DNA of 64,000 nucleotides, taken from the NCBI RefSeq assembly GCF_002177115.1, contig NZ_MVAG01000193.1, positions 62,001-126,000 on the forward strand. Direction: 5' to 3'. This DNA comes from Chryseobacterium mucoviscidosis. Its GTDB lineage: Bacteria > Bacteroidota > Bacteroidia > Flavobacteriales > Weeksellaceae. Positions 26,700 to 35,802 of the stretch are shown here, piece after piece. How positions within the stretch are numbered: position 1 is the stretch's first letter; each line of letters starts with the position of its first letter. The notes beneath the pieces were generated by a model, which worked only from the letters and a program-made list of their open reading frames with translations, was not told where the DNA came from and did no database searches. Position numbers and translations under genes: made by a program.

Positions 26700-26888
26700 A
26701 TGAAAAAACTATCAAGATCAAAATTAAAAGAAATTAAAGGAGCAACAAACTGTGGAGGATGTCCTGTTCAGAATAATTATGGGGACGGCCCGGAATATTC
26801 AGCTTCATGTGCAAGTTACTTCTCATTATCACAGAATTGCCAGATGTGTGTAGATGTAAGCGCAGACTGTTTTGAAAACTGGAACTAA
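26700..26888 (+). CDS. Second bacteriocin-like leader peptide, Cys-rich
   Basis: The 62-residue precursor starts MKKLSRSKLKEIKGA, a leader of the same type as the upstream gene but with Gly-Ala at the cleavage position. The mature region has seven cysteines (NCGGCPVQ, SCASYF, NCQMCVDVSADCF). It is 19 bases downstream of the first peptide and ends at a strong bidirectional terminator, so the pair is one transcript. Two-component bacteriocins show such pairing, but nothing here proves antibacterial activity. Confidence 0.72.
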   Translation: MKKLSRSKLKEIKGATNCGGCPVQNNYGDGPEYSASCASYFSLSQNCQMCVDVSADCFENWN

Positions 26889-26892
26889 AAAC

Positions 26893-26921
26893 AAAAAAGC
26901 ACTGCCAAAACAGTGCTTTTA
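26893..26921. terminator. Bidirectional terminator between leader peptides and nadA
   Basis: A perfect 10-bp stem AAAAGCACTG/CAGTGCTTTT (loop CCAAAA) has A residues on the left and T-rich sequence on the right. It serves the plus-strand peptides and minus-strand nadA. Confidence 0.85.
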
Positions 26922-26922
26922 T

Positions 26923-27942
26923 TTATTTTATACTTTTAGAAAGATCAAGCATCGCTTCGATAGGCTTTAAAGCTCTTAATCTTAAATCTTCATCGATGAT
27001 GATTTCCGGAAGCTCATATTTCATACATAAATACAATTTTTCCATGGTATTGCGCTTCATATAAAAACATTCCGAGCAGTTACAGCTTTCATCAAAAACC
27101 AAAGCAGGAATTAATTCTTTATGAGGAGCACGTTTTTTCATTTCGTGAAGAATTCCTTCTTCTGTAGCGATGATGAATTTCTGACAGTCGTCTTTTTCAA
27201 CATAATTCAACAGGGCAGAAGTGGAACCTATAAAATGAGCCAGCTTTAAAACGGCTTCTTCACTTTCAGGGTGTGCAATTAATTTTGCATCCGGATTATC
27301 TGCCAGTTGCTTTGCAATTCTTTCCATAGAGAAAGCTTCGTGTACAATGCAGCTTCCGTCCCAAAGGATCATATCGCGTCCTGTTTTCTGAGATAAATAT
27401 CTTCCTAAGTTTTTATCCGGTGCGAAAATTATCGGTCGGTCCTTCGGTAAAGCTTCAATTACTGTTTCAGCGTTTGAACTGGTAACAATAATATCACTTT
27501 CCGCTTTCGTTTCTGCATTACAGTTGATGTAGGTTGCCACCAAAGCATTCGGATGCTGTTCACGCATTTTTCTCAGACCTTCTCCGGAACATCCGTCTGC
27601 CAATGAACATCCAGCCATTGTATCAGGAAGAACTACTTTTTTAGTCGGGTTGAGGATTTTTGCCGCTTCCGCCATGAAATGAACTCCGCAGAAAACAATC
27701 ATGTCCGCATCCGTATCTTTTGCCTGTCTTGCCAGTTGTAGAGAATCTCCCAGAAAATCTGCAATATCCTGAATGTCTCCGGGTTGGTAATAATGCGCCA
27801 GAATAACGGCATTTTTTTCTTCTTTCAATTTAAGAATCGCCTGTACAAGCTCTTCTCCTTGAGGAATTGCTATATCTTTTATATCCAGAAATCCTCTTAC
27901 AGGGATCGCAGATTTAGCTTTTTCTAATGTTTCGGTACTCAT
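26923..27942 (-). CDS. nadA: Quinolinate synthase
   Basis: NadA condenses iminoaspartate and dihydroxyacetone phosphate to quinolinate in NAD synthesis, with a [4Fe-4S] cluster. The 339-residue length is normal. Three cysteines of the right spacing class are visible: in MIVFCGVHFMAEAAKIL, in the segment after MAGCSLADGCSG, and in CNCSECFYMKRNTMEKLY near the C-terminus. The N-terminal ILAHYYQPGDIQDIADF is also characteristic. It is a single gene that converges on the peptide genes. Confidence 0.95.
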   Translation of the reverse strand: MSTETLEKAKSAIPVRGFLDIKDIAIPQGEELVQAILKLKEEKNAVILAHYYQPGDIQDIADFLGDSLQLARQAKDTDADMIVFCGVHFMAEAAKILNPTKKVVLPDTMAGCSLADGCSGEGLRKMREQHPNALVATYINCNAETKAESDIIVTSSNAETVIEALPKDRPIIFAPDKNLGRYLSQKTGRDMILWDGSCIVHEAFSMERIAKQLADNPDAKLIAHPESEEAVLKLAHFIGSTSALLNYVEKDDCQKFIIATEEGILHEMKKRAPHKELIPALVFDESCNCSECFYMKRNTMEKLYLCMKYELPEIIIDEDLRLRALKPIEAMLDLSKSIK

Positions 27943-28048
27943 ATCAACCTCAATGTTTTAGAATCAGAAATTAAAAAATAGGAATTAAAAATTAGAATTT
28001 TGACGTTTTATAATAAACCTCAAGCTTCCCGCTTCCATCATCCGGTCT

Positions 28049-28612
28049 TTAACTTCCAATAAAATTTTTTATTAAACTTTCTATTTCTTTTTTTGCTTCG
28101 CTCAGATCGCTGTTGATGACGATTTTATCAAATTCCTTTGCGTAAGACATTTCTTCTTCTGCCTTTGCCACACGCGTTTTGATGGTCTCTGCATCATCTG
28201 TGTTCCTTGAGATCAATCTTCGTTCCAATTCTTCAATGGAAGGCGGTTCAATGAAAATCGACAAAGCCTGTTCTCCGAAATACTTCTTTAAGGAAATTCC
28301 GCCTTTTACATCAACATCAAAAATAACTGTTTTTCCCTCATTCCAGATCTTTTCTACTTCAGATTTTAATGTTCCGTAATATTTGTCGGTATACACTTCT
28401 TCAAATTCTACAAAAGCATCTTCCGCAATCTTCTGTCTGAATTCATCGGGCGTTAAAAAATGATAATCCACTGCATGAACTTCACTGCCTCTCGGCTGTC
28501 TCGTTGTACACGAAATCGAGAACTGCAATTCATTGAAAACCTCCAGAGAATGCTTTACCAATGTTGTTTTTCCGCTTCCCGACGGTGCTGAAAATATGAT
28601 AACTTTATTCAT
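28049..28612 (-). CDS. gmk: Guanylate kinase
   Basis: Gmk phosphorylates GMP to GDP. The ATG at 28612 gives MNKVIIFSAPSGSGKTTLVKH, with the P-loop SGSGKTT at residues 10-16. A longer in-frame start at 28669 adds 19 residues of non-family sequence and is rejected. The protein continues with the nucleotide-binding SCTTRQPRGSEVHAVDYHFL and FDVDVKGGISLKKYF segments. The length of 187 residues is usual. It lies downstream of yicC on the same strand, separated by a short inverted-repeat region. Confidence 0.95.
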   Translation of the reverse strand: MNKVIIFSAPSGSGKTTLVKHSLEVFNELQFSISCTTRQPRGSEVHAVDYHFLTPDEFRQKIAEDAFVEFEEVYTDKYYGTLKSEVEKIWNEGKTVIFDVDVKGGISLKKYFGEQALSIFIEPPSIEELERRLISRNTDDAETIKTRVAKAEEEMSYAKEFDKIVINSDLSEAKKEIESLIKNFIGS

Positions 28613-28688
28613 ATAGTTGTTGGTTGATAGATTATAGTTGATAGCAGTAAAAAATCCAACAACCATCAACTAAAAACCATCAACTAAT
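28613..28688. repeat. Short GTTGAT/ATCAAC inverted repeats between gmk and yicC
   Basis: GTTGTTGG (28617-28624) and CCAACAAC (28658-28665) are inverted, with further AGTTGAT and ATCAACT copies nearby. They can form one or two hairpins in the mRNA between yicC and gmk. Such GTTG-rich repeats are frequent in intergenic DNA of this group. Confidence 0.5.
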
Positions 28689-29546
28689 TTATAGTACGTT
28701 CAACGTTTGTTCTTTAATCTTCTCTAAATCATCCTTCATCATCACCACCAGTTTCTGAATTTCCGAATGATTGGCTTTGGAACCTAATGTGTTGATTTCT
28801 CGACCAATTTCCTGAGAAATAAATCCAAGTTTCTTACCGTTGAAATCTTCATTGTCCATTACTTCTTTGTAATATTTCAAATGTTGGGAAAGTCTTACTT
28901 TTTCTTCTGAAATATCCAGTTTTTCTGTAAAATAAGCCATTTCCTGATAGAAACGCGTTTCATCTATGTTCTCAAATTCTTTTAAAGTTTTCTGATAACG
29001 TTCCTTCACAGCAGAAATTCTGTCTTCTTCGAACGGAATTACTTCACTTAAGTATTTATCAATATTCTGAATATTTCTTTCAAGCTCTTCATGTAAAATT
29101 TTACCTTCCGTTTTTCTGAATTCTTCAAAACGGTCAACCGCCGCATTCACAATTTTTGCCAAAGCTTCCCATTCGCCTTCGGATAATTCGTCCGGTCTTG
29201 AAGTTATCGCATCCGGAAGCCTCACTGCCATTTTCAGATATTCGAAATCGGGTCCGTCTGAAGCGATGTTTTTCAGCTCCTTCATGTAAGAATCAATTAA
29301 ACTTTTATTGATTTTCACATCGTTGGACTCCTCAAGATTTTCTATATTGATGTAGCAGTCTACTTTTCCACGGATTATTCTGTCGTTAAGAATTTTTCTT
29401 ACCTCAAATTCCTTCTCTTTATATCTTAAAGGAATTTTGATATTTAAATCAAAACTTTTACTGTTCAGTGATTTAATATCGATGGTAATTTTTTTACCTT
29501 CAAAAACGTCTTCGGCTCTACCAAAGCCGGTCATTGATAAAATCAT
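28689..29546 (-). CDS. yicC: YicC-family RNase-like stress protein
   Basis: The 285-residue protein opens with MILSMTGFGRAE, the invariant YicC N-terminus, and ends with KLGFISQEIGREINTLGSKANHSEIQKLVVMMKDDLEKIKEQTLNVL-type sequence; the GREINT and KANH strings are diagnostic. E. coli YicC is linked to RNA turnover under stress, and the family carries an endoribonuclease-like fold. The next gene downstream is gmk, a common pairing across bacteria. Confidence 0.92.
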   Translation of the reverse strand: MILSMTGFGRAEDVFEGKKITIDIKSLNSKSFDLNIKIPLRYKEKEFEVRKILNDRIIRGKVDCYINIENLEESNDVKINKSLIDSYMKELKNIASDGPDFEYLKMAVRLPDAITSRPDELSEGEWEALAKIVNAAVDRFEEFRKTEGKILHEELERNIQNIDKYLSEVIPFEEDRISAVKERYQKTLKEFENIDETRFYQEMAYFTEKLDISEEKVRLSQHLKYYKEVMDNEDFNGKKLGFISQEIGREINTLGSKANHSEIQKLVVMMKDDLEKIKEQTLNVL

Positions 29547-29614
29547 AGTTTTTTATTGTCTTACAAAGATAAACAATTAAGTGTATAGTTTGGCTAATGT
29601 TGAAAGAGGGAGGC

Positions 29615-29662
29615 GGGGAGAAGGAAGAGGGAAGAGGGAAGAGGGAAGAGGGAAGAAGGGGG
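29615..29662. repeat. Homopurine tract with AAGAGGG heptad repeats
   Basis: A 48-base run without pyrimidines on the plus strand holds four tandem AAGAGGG units followed by an AAGAAGG variant. It lies between the divergent yicC and miaA genes. It may form triplex or slip during replication. A pyrimidine-rich segment (CTTCGTTCTTCCCATCTTCC) follows at about 29710-29730. Confidence 0.75.
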
Positions 29663-29766
29663 CGGGAAGATTGTTGTGGATATTATTGAATACCGATTTT
29701 AACTTTCATCTTCGTTCTTCCCATCTTCCAGCCAATTAAATAAACTCATTTTCGTAAATTAGCGCG

Positions 29767-30687
29767 GTGAAAAAGAAAAATTTAATTTCTGTTGTAGGAC
29801 CCACCGGAATTGGTAAAACAAGACTGTCAATTGATCTGGCAAAACATTTCAGCACACAGATTGTTTCGTGTGATTCGAGACAGTTTTTCAGGGAAATGAA
29901 AATCGGAACGGCTTCACCGTCTGCTGAAGAACTTGCGGAAGCACCTCATCATTTTATCGGAAACCTTTCCGTTGAAGAATATTATTCCATCGGGCAATAT
30001 GAAGAAGATGCCTTAAAAAAAATCAGTGAACTTTTCGAAAAACATGAAACCGTCATTTTGGTTGGTGGAAGCATGATGTATGAGAAAGCAGTGATTGAAG
30101 GGTTGAATGATTTACCTGAAGCGGATGAAAACAATCAGAAAAAATTACAGGAAATTTTCGAAAAAGAAGGAATCGAAAAACTTCAGGAAATTCTGAAAGA
30201 ACTCGATCCCGAATATTTTGCGGTAGTCGACTTTCACAATCACAGAAGGCTTTTACGCGCTATCGACGTTATTTGGCAGACGAATAAAAAATATTCTGAA
30301 CAAATAGCTGTTTCGCAGGATTCCAGAGATTTTAAAACCATCCGGATCGGGATTGAAGCGCCGAGAGAAGAACTCTACGACCGAATCAACAGGAGAGTGG
30401 ATCTCATGATGGAAAAAGGCTTGCTGGAAGAAGCAAAAAGTCTTGAGAAATTTAAACATCTCACCGCTTTGAATACGGTTGGCTATTCCGAATTATTCAA
30501 ATATTTTGATGGAGAATGGGATCTGGATTTTGCCGTTTCCGAAATTAAAAAAAACAGCCGGAGATACGCAAAACGACAATTGACATGGTATCGGAAAGCG
30601 GATGATATTCATTATTTACAGTTGGGATATTCGCAGGAGGATTTTGATGGTTTGATTGGTTATATTAATGAGGAATTTCAAAAATAA
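29767..30687 (+). CDS. miaA: tRNA dimethylallyltransferase
   Basis: MiaA adds a dimethylallyl group to A37 of tRNAs that read U-starting codons. The 306-residue protein has the P-loop VGPTGIGKTRLSIDLA at about 10-25, the SCDSRQFFREMKIGTA segment and the conserved NHRRLLRAIDVIW stretch. RRYAKRQLTWYRK near residue 270 is the family's C-terminal signature. The start is GTG at 29767; no ATG lies upstream in frame close by. Confidence 0.95.
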   Translation: MKKKNLISVVGPTGIGKTRLSIDLAKHFSTQIVSCDSRQFFREMKIGTASPSAEELAEAPHHFIGNLSVEEYYSIGQYEEDALKKISELFEKHETVILVGGSMMYEKAVIEGLNDLPEADENNQKKLQEIFEKEGIEKLQEILKELDPEYFAVVDFHNHRRLLRAIDVIWQTNKKYSEQIAVSQDSRDFKTIRIGIEAPREELYDRINRRVDLMMEKGLLEEAKSLEKFKHLTALNTVGYSELFKYFDGEWDLDFAVSEIKKNSRRYAKRQLTWYRKADDIHYLQLGYSQEDFDGLIGYINEEFQK

Positions 30688-30695
30688 ATCTTTTT

Positions 30696-30821
30696 GAACC
30701 ATTAAGATTTTAATTAAGAGGTGAAGAATATTAAGGTGAGCTTCGCTTTTAGTATAATATGTTTATTAAATCTATTTGATTTTTTAATTAAACTTAACTC
30801 CTTAAATGTTCTTAATGGTTC
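30696..30821. repeat. MITE-like repeat, copy 1
   Basis: This 126-bp element is bounded by perfect 12-bp terminal inverted repeats (GAACCATTAAGA at the left, TCTTAATGGTTC at the right). It has no coding capacity. A second copy (32432-32559) in inverted orientation matches it along its whole length with roughly 85 percent identity by eye, including the core GTGAGCTTCGCTTT and AAATCTATTTGATTTT. It sits just after miaA. Confidence 0.8.
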
Positions 30822-30840
30822 AGAAAAATTTAATTTAAAC

Positions 30841-30869
30841 AAAAAAATGCAGCCCCGAAAGACCGCATT
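30841..30869 (-). terminator. Terminator of the RND efflux operon
   Basis: On the minus strand the 9-bp stem AATGCGGTC/GGCTGCATT with G-U pairs (loop TTTCGG) is followed by TTTTTTT. It lies 26 bases after the stop codon of the outer-membrane channel gene. Confidence 0.7.
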
Positions 30870-30894
30870 CCATTAACAATGTAATTTAAATTTA

Positions 30895-32307
30895 CTACTT
30901 CCAACCGCCTCCTAAAGCCCGGTACAAATCTACAATACTGCTCAATCTCTGTCTTTTTACAGACGCCAGATTAAGTTCTGCCTGTAAAGAATTTCCCTGA
31001 GCTGTTATCACTTCTAAATAATTTGCCATTCCGCCTTTGTACAGCATTTCGGCACTTTTGATTCCGTTTTTTAAGGTTGCCACCTGTTCCGTTGCTTTTT
31101 GTTCCTGAACTTTTAAACTTTCATTGGAAACCAAAGCATCAGAAACTTCACCCACAGCATTTAAAACCGACTGACGGAACGCCAAAACATTTTTCTCTCT
31201 CTGAATTTTAGCCACATTTAAATCTGTTTTCAATTGTCTTTTCTGGAAAATCGGCTGAGTCAGACCTCCCAAAACAGAACCGAACAATGAAGCCGGAATC
31301 TGAAACCAGTTATCAATTTTAAATGAATTGACACCGCCATTTGCCGTAATTTTCAAGGAAGGGTACATGTTTGCCTGCGCAATTCCTACCATAGAATTGG
31401 ATTCCAGTAAAACCAGTTCCTGTTGACGGACATCGGGACGACGACTCACCATCGCTGCGGGAAGTCCCGCGGAAATGTCCTGCGGTAAAGAAGTTTCAGA
31501 CATTTCAATCGTTCTGCTGATTTTTCCTGGATTTTCACCCACCAGAATACTCAACGCATTTTCCTGAATCGCAATGTTTTGCTCCAGTTGCGTAATCAAT
31601 AATTCAGTTGATTGTTTCTGAGCGGTTGCTTGCTGAACTCCCAAAGAAGTGGTGTCACCGCTTTGCCATAATTTTTCTGTAAGAGAAAGCGTACGGTTGC
31701 TGAGTTCCAGATTAGATTGGGCGATTTGCAATTGTTTATCCAGCATCAAAAGATTGTAATACCCTTGAGCAATGGCTGCAACAACCTGCGTCTGAATAGC
31801 TTTTGTTGCTTCATAAGTCTGCAGATACTGCATTTTTGAAACTTCCTGCTGATTTTTGATTTTTCCCCAAATATCAGCTTCCCAAGATAAATTGAATGCT
31901 GCATTGTAATCTTCAACATAGCTTTTTCCTAAAAATAAATTTAAGCTCTGTCCGTTCATGCTGTTTTTGGAAGGTTTTGAGATCTGTGCGGAAACTCCGA
32001 AACCAACATCGGGATATTGAAGATATTTTGCCTGTTTCAGTTTTTCCTGTGATGAAGCAACCTGCTTCAAAGCAATCTGTAAATCGTAGTTGTTTTTAAT
32101 TCCTTTTTCAATTAAGTTTTGCAGCATCGGATCGCTGAAAAACTGTTTCCACTCTAAGTTGGCAACACTTGCGGTATCTGCTGTTGCCGTATATTTGAAG
32201 GTTTCGGGAAGCTCCAGTTCAGGCTCCTTATATGCCAGTTTCGACACACAGGAGACTGAAACCAAAGCCAGTCCAAAAGTGATGATGATATTTTTTATTC
32301 TTTTCAT
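30895..32307 (-). CDS. RND efflux outer-membrane channel lipoprotein
   Basis: The 470-residue protein has a lipobox SVSC with Cys at about residue 20, followed by two outer-membrane-efflux repeats: WKQFFSDPMLQNLIEKGIKNNYDLQIALKQV early, and AQANMYPSLKITANGGVN plus SYEN-free heptad helices (VLAFRQSVLNAVGEVSDALVSNE) later. This is the TolC/OprM/NodT architecture. It completes the tripartite pump with the genes upstream. It is separated from the pump gene by 290 bases that hold a MITE-like repeat. Confidence 0.93.
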   Translation of the reverse strand: MKRIKNIIITFGLALVSVSCVSKLAYKEPELELPETFKYTATADTASVANLEWKQFFSDPMLQNLIEKGIKNNYDLQIALKQVASSQEKLKQAKYLQYPDVGFGVSAQISKPSKNSMNGQSLNLFLGKSYVEDYNAAFNLSWEADIWGKIKNQQEVSKMQYLQTYEATKAIQTQVVAAIAQGYYNLLMLDKQLQIAQSNLELSNRTLSLTEKLWQSGDTTSLGVQQATAQKQSTELLITQLEQNIAIQENALSILVGENPGKISRTIEMSETSLPQDISAGLPAAMVSRRPDVRQQELVLLESNSMVGIAQANMYPSLKITANGGVNSFKIDNWFQIPASLFGSVLGGLTQPIFQKRQLKTDLNVAKIQREKNVLAFRQSVLNAVGEVSDALVSNESLKVQEQKATEQVATLKNGIKSAEMLYKGGMANYLEVITAQGNSLQAELNLASVKRQRLSSIVDLYRALGGGWK

Positions 32308-32431
32308 AAAGGTTTAAATTTTTAATGGATTACAAAACTTTGATAAATTTCTTCAAAGCAGTCTTTAGTAGGAGAAAATGCTTTGCTTTTTATGATTTTA
32401 GTTTGAATAGTTTCTTCTCTATTTTTTATTT

Positions 32432-32559
32432 GAACCATTAAGAAGCATTTAAGGTGTTAAGTTTTAATTAAGAAAATCAAATAGATTTTTTAATAAATAT
32501 TCTGCTAAAGCGTAGCTCACTTAATATTCTAAACTCCTTAATCAAAATCTTAATGGTTC
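32432..32559. repeat. MITE-like repeat, copy 2 (inverted)
   Basis: This 128-bp element has the same 12-bp GAACCATTAAGA/TCTTAATGGTTC termini as the copy at 30696-30821 but runs the other way, so the pair brackets the outer-membrane channel gene. It lies within the RND operon mRNA and can itself fold into a long hairpin. Confidence 0.8.
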
Positions 32560-32597
32560 AAATAATATTAAATTCTCAAAGTTTTGTCAATCATATA

Positions 32598-35500
32598 TTA
32601 ATGAGCCGCAGCTAAAAGTTCTTCCTCCAGTTTCTGTCTTTGAAGTCTTTTCTTTTTTCTGCTCGGCATTTTTTCGTGTAAATACTGGAAGATCACAAAC
32701 ATCACAGGAATAATGAACACTCCGAATACAACTCCGGTTAACATTCCGCCCACAGTACTCATCCCGATCGAGTGGTTACCTTTCGCAGAGGCTCCCTGAG
32801 TCCAAACTAACGGAAGCATCCCGATGATGAAGGCAAACGAGGTCATTAAGATCGGTCTTAAACGTAATCTCGAAGCCTGAAGAGCGGATTCTAATAAAGA
32901 TCGTCCCGCATTTCTTCTTTGGACGGCGAATTCTACGATCAGAATTGCGTTTTTCGCCAGTAATCCGACCAGCATGATCAATCCGACCTGAACGTAAATG
33001 TTATTATCAATTCCGGCAAGTCCCGTGAAGGCAAATACTCCGAAAATACCAGTAGGAATCGTTAAAATAACGGCAAACGGAAGAATGTAACTTTCGTACT
33101 GCGCTGCCAGTAAGAAATAGACAAACAAAATACTTAACATAAAGATAAAAGTAGTCTGTCCGCTTGTTTTAATCTCTTCACGGGTGATTCCTGTCCATTC
33201 GTACCCATAACCTCTCGGAAGTGATTTCTGGGCTACTTCTTCCACTGCTTTAATCGCATCTCCGGTACTGTAACCCGGCTTCGGTGTTCCATTGATTGTT
33301 ACCGCATTGAAAAGGTTGTTTCTGGTCACCGTTTCAGGTCCGAAACTTCTTTTTAAAGTCACCAATGTTTTTACAGGAACCATTTCGCCGGATTTATTTT
33401 TAACATAAATTCCTTCCAGAGAATTCGCATCGGTACGGTAAGGAATATCTGCCTGAGCCATTACTCTGTAGTATTTTCCGAATCGGTTGAAATCTGAAAC
33501 AAAGCTGCTTCCGTAATAGATCTGCATCGTCTGCATTAATTCTGTAATTGAAACACCTAACTGATTGGCTTTATCATTATCCACCTCAATCGTGAATTGC
33601 GGATTTCCTGCTGCATAGGTTGTAAACGCGAAGGCAATTTCCGGACGTTTCATCAATTCTCCGATGAAAGCCTGAGTGTTGGTTCCTAATTGTTCCAAAG
33701 AGCCGTTCGTTCTGTCCTGAAGCATAAATTCAAAACCGGAAACGTTACCAAATCCCTGAACGGTAGGGAAGTTGAAGAAGAATGCATTGGCATCTTTCAC
33801 CTGCGAAACTTTCCCTGTTAATCCTGCTGCAATCTGATCCGGATCGCTGATTTCACCTCGCTTATCATGGTCTTTTAATTTAATGAAACCTGCGGAATAA
33901 GGAGAGGCGTTGGCGTTACTGATGAAGTTCAGACCGTCTGCAACCCAGAGATTTTTTTTCGCTTTTTCACCGTTGATGATTTTATCGATCTGTTCTGTTG
34001 CGTTGTGAGTCCTATTTAGTGAACTTCCCGGAGGAGTATTCACGGCATACAAAATGAAACCCTGATCTTCGGTGGGAATAAATCCTGAAGGTGCTTTTTT
34101 AATTAAGAAAACACTTGCGGCAGTCAGCAAAACCAGTCCTCCGATGGCAACCCATTTGTTTTTAATTAAAAATTTAAGACTGTAAATATATTTCTTCGTT
34201 AAATTATTAAAGCTTGTATTGAAAGCATTGAAAAATCTCGCTCCGAAACCTGTTTTCTTACCATGTTCACCGTGTTCTCCCTGAGGATCATTTAATAATA
34301 AAGCACAAAGAGCAGGGCTTAATGTTAAGGCATTCACCGCAGAAATCATAATGGCAATTGCCAGTGTAAAGGCAAACTGTCTGTAGAAAACTCCTGCAGG
34401 TCCCTGCATGAAACCAACCGGAATAAATACGGCACACATCACCAGAGTAATGGAAATAATGGCTCCGGAAATTTCACTCATCGAACTTGTGGTGGCTTGT
34501 TCCACAGGCATTCCGGTATGTTCCATTTTGGAGTGAATGGTTTCTACTACCACAATTGCATCATCCACCACAATACCAATCGCGAGTACCAAGGCAAACA
34601 AAGTCAGCATATTGATGCTGAAACCAAATAGCTGTAAGAAAAAGAATGTACCGATAATCGCAACAGGAACGGCAATCGCAGGAATTAAAGTAGATCTGAA
34701 ATCCTGAAGGAAAATATACACTACAATAAATACCAGAATAAATGCGATCACTAAAGTTTCAACAACCTGATGAATAGACGCGTCGAGGAAATCTTTAGAA
34801 TTGTACATGATGATCGGTTCCACTCCTTTTGGAAGCGTTGTTTTGAACTGGTCTACCTGTTTTTCAATTTCTGTTAAGATCTCGTTGGCGTTGGAACCGG
34901 CAGTCTGCATAATCGCAAATCCGGCTACCGGTTTCCCGTCCACTCTGTTAGCTGCTGTATAGGTATAAGATCCGAATTCTACTCTTGCCACATCTTTTAA
35001 TCTTAAAAATGAACCGTCTGTATTGGCTTTAATAGCAATGTTTTCGTAGTCTTCGTTCTTGTTTAATTTTCCTTTATACTTTAAAATATATTCATAAGTT
35101 TCCTTGCTTCCCTGTCCCAAACGACCCGGAGCGGCTTCTAAATTGTGATCTTTTACCGCATTAAGAACTTCCTGTGGCGAAAGTCCGTTTGCTGCTAATC
35201 TGTCCGGTTTCAGCCAAAGTCTCATGGAATAATCTCTCGTTCCGAAAACCTGCGCCTGCGCCACTCCGGGAATACGCTGAATCTGTGGAATGATATTAAT
35301 TTTCAGATAATTCTGTAAAAAAAGTTCGTCGTATTGTTTAGGATCGTTACTGGATAACCCCATGAACATGATCATGCTGTTTTGTACTTTCTGCGTAGAA
35401 ACTCCCGCCTGAACAACTTCCTGCGGAAGCTGGCTCATCGCTTTCGATACTCGGTTCTGTACGTTTACTGCTGCGTTATCTGCATCAGAACCCTGCTTGA

Positions 35501-35780
35501 AGAAGACATTCAGCGTCATCGTACCGTCGTTACTGGAATTGGAAGTCATGTACGTCATGTTTTCAACCCCGTTCACTGCTTCTTCGATAGGCGTAGCTAC
35601 AGAACGCGCAACAACCTCCGAATTTGCTCCCGGATAAAATGCCGTTACCTGAACGCTCGGCGGAGCAATATCCGGAAAGAGGGCAATGGGTAAATTAAAG
35701 AGGGAGAGCGCCCCCAATAATAAAAGTATTATGGAGATCACGGTAGAGAGTACCGGTCTTTCTATAAATTGTTTTAACAT
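32598..35780 (-). CDS. RND multidrug efflux pump, HAE1 family
   Basis: At 1060 residues this is a full-length inner-membrane proton-driven pump of the AcrB/MexB type. Visible features are an N-terminal membrane segment with FIERPVLSTVISIILLLLG, the VARSVATPIEEAVNGVENMTYM segment, and the central membrane bundle with LTLFALVLAIGIVVDDAIVVVET, which carries the paired Asp residues of proton relay. A second bundle has LLAKNAILIVEFA. It lies between the adaptor and channel genes. Substrates cannot be told from sequence. Confidence 0.96.
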   Translation of the reverse strand: MLKQFIERPVLSTVISIILLLLGALSLFNLPIALFPDIAPPSVQVTAFYPGANSEVVARSVATPIEEAVNGVENMTYMTSNSSNDGTMTLNVFFKQGSDADNAAVNVQNRVSKAMSQLPQEVVQAGVSTQKVQNSMIMFMGLSSNDPKQYDELFLQNYLKINIIPQIQRIPGVAQAQVFGTRDYSMRLWLKPDRLAANGLSPQEVLNAVKDHNLEAAPGRLGQGSKETYEYILKYKGKLNKNEDYENIAIKANTDGSFLRLKDVARVEFGSYTYTAANRVDGKPVAGFAIMQTAGSNANEILTEIEKQVDQFKTTLPKGVEPIIMYNSKDFLDASIHQVVETLVIAFILVFIVVYIFLQDFRSTLIPAIAVPVAIIGTFFFLQLFGFSINMLTLFALVLAIGIVVDDAIVVVETIHSKMEHTGMPVEQATTSSMSEISGAIISITLVMCAVFIPVGFMQGPAGVFYRQFAFTLAIAIMISAVNALTLSPALCALLLNDPQGEHGEHGKKTGFGARFFNAFNTSFNNLTKKYIYSLKFLIKNKWVAIGGLVLLTAASVFLIKKAPSGFIPTEDQGFILYAVNTPPGSSLNRTHNATEQIDKIINGEKAKKNLWVADGLNFISNANASPYSAGFIKLKDHDKRGEISDPDQIAAGLTGKVSQVKDANAFFFNFPTVQGFGNVSGFEFMLQDRTNGSLEQLGTNTQAFIGELMKRPEIAFAFTTYAAGNPQFTIEVDNDKANQLGVSITELMQTMQIYYGSSFVSDFNRFGKYYRVMAQADIPYRTDANSLEGIYVKNKSGEMVPVKTLVTLKRSFGPETVTRNNLFNAVTINGTPKPGYSTGDAIKAVEEVAQKSLPRGYGYEWTGITREEIKTSGQTTFIFMLSILFVYFLLAAQYESYILPFAVILTIPTGIFGVFAFTGLAGIDNNIYVQVGLIMLVGLLAKNAILIVEFAVQRRNAGRSLLESALQASRLRLRPILMTSFAFIIGMLPLVWTQGASAKGNHSIGMSTVGGMLTGVVFGVFIIPVMFVIFQYLHEKMPSRKKKRLQRQKLEEELLAAAH

Positions 35781-35802
35781 AAGAAGTTTATTTTTTAATG
35801 TA

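Noticed and set aside
28613..28669. A longer N-terminus for guanylate kinase
   Set aside because: The extra residues are encoded by the GTTG-rich repeat region and the P-loop would lie too far from the start.
29601..29670. GA-rich heptads considered as a CRISPR or an iteron array
   Set aside because: There are no spacers, the unit is seven bases, and there is no replication gene nearby.
30696..32559. A composite transposon carrying the efflux channel gene
   Set aside because: The flanking copies have no transposase and the gene is a normal part of the RND operon.
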